Program-made: the position numbers and the translations under genes
Notes under the pieces: generated by a model
What the model saw: the letters and a program-made list of their open reading frames with translations, nothing else
The model's database searches: none
What the model was told of the DNA's origin: nothing
Source of the DNA: Elusimicrobiales bacterium
GTDB lineage: Bacteria; Elusimicrobiota; Elusimicrobia; Elusimicrobiales; UBA9959
Reading direction: 5' to 3'
Length of the DNA: 6,021 nucleotides
NCBI GenBank assembly: GCA_026416895.1
Contig: JAOAEH010000006.1
Coordinates: 1 to 6,021 of the forward strand
Shown here: piece by piece, positions 5,927 through 6,021 of the stretch
Numbering within the stretch: the stretch's first letter is position 1
How the letters are laid out: each line of letters starts with the position of its first letter

Positions 5927-5947
5927 TATTTTGTAAATGATTTTAAA
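5919..5947 (-). promoter_or_regulatory. Candidate sigma70-type promoter for the minus-strand operon
   Basis: Read on the minus strand, TTTAAA (5947-5942, four of six bases matching TTGACA) is followed after 17 bases by a perfect TATAAT (5924-5919). The ATG at 5912 comes six bases later, which would place the transcription start at or next to the A of the ATG. That agrees with the missing Shine-Dalgarno there. It shares the palindrome ATTATAAT (5919-5926) with the opposite-facing promoter. It would serve the whole five-gene run. Confidence 0.5.
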
Positions 5948-6021
5948 TACTAAAAGAAAAGGAAAAGGAAAAATTGGATGGATAATTATACCTTTTTATA
6001 TTATCCTTTTTATTATCTTAA
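5937..6021 (+). CDS. N-terminus of an unidentified exported or membrane-anchored protein (3' truncated by window)
   Basis: Starting at ATG 5937, 28 codons stay open to the window edge. The product begins MILNTKRKGKGK, a strongly basic n-region, followed by about 16 hydrophobic residues (IGWIIIPFYIILFIIL). That is the shape of a signal peptide or signal anchor with the cytoplasm on the N side. An in-frame TAA (5934-5936) sits directly before the ATG, so no longer start exists in this frame. There is no Shine-Dalgarno before it, but a TATAAT ten bases upstream would give a near-leaderless message. The alternative is an ATG at 5978 in another frame, which follows the GGAAAA-rich tract and also stays open; its product (MDNYTFLYYPFYYL) looks less like a real N-terminus. 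A+T-rich DNA readily translates to hydrophobic residues, so confidence is moderate. No family can be named. Confidence 0.45.
   Translation, partial: MILNTKRKGKGKIGWIIIPFYIILFIIL

Noticed and set aside
5952..5973. GGAAAA purine tract as a tandem repeat or strong Shine-Dalgarno
   Set aside because: There are only two imperfect units, and they fall inside the favoured rightward reading frame. As an SD it would serve only the less convincing out-of-frame ATG at 5978.

Overview
This window comes from an A+T-rich, Gram-negative-type (diderm) bacterium. The envelope genes show this: the end of Pal, a CpoB/YbgF-like TPR protein and TolB, all parts of the Tol-Pal system linking outer membrane to peptidoglycan. 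The phylum cannot be fixed from the sequence. The order pal-cpoB-tolB differs from the tolB-pal-cpoB order of Proteobacteria, so a non-proteobacterial lineage is plausible, but that is inference.

Layout. Bases 1-2213 (+ strand) hold the 3' end of pal, then cpoB (206-940) and tolB (900-2213), tightly packed and probably co-transcribed. The tolB stop abuts the stop of the first minus-strand gene with no base between them. Bases 2214-5912 (- strand) hold five closely packed genes. Read in their own direction they are a membrane GT2 polysaccharide-synthase-like glycosyltransferase, a small exported coiled-coil protein with Spy/CpxP-like LTxxQ motifs, a stand-alone CheY-like receiver, a UDP-hexose(NAc) 4-epimerase-type SDR enzyme, and a type II thymidine kinase. 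Gaps of -4, 34, 1 (or an overlap, depending on the epimerase start) and 20 bases suggest one transcript. At 5937 a divergent + strand gene begins and runs off the window; only a basic, then hydrophobic, N-terminus is visible.

How they fit together. The left block maintains the envelope. In the right block the epimerase could supply a UDP-sugar and the glycosyltransferase could polymerise or transfer it at the inner membrane, with the receiver a possible control input. Thymidine kinase is a nucleotide-salvage gene at the end of the run and looks like a passenger.

The most unusual DNA feature is the 24-base gap between the divergent ATGs at 5912 (-) and 5937 (+). It contains an 8-base palindrome that reads as a consensus -10 box on both strands, placed so that both messages would have almost no leader. 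No stretch over 300 bases lacks a gene. I saw no tRNA, rRNA, CRISPR array, insertion sequence or phage gene. Most of the window is ordinary chromosome, and I found no clear new multi-gene defence or mobile system.
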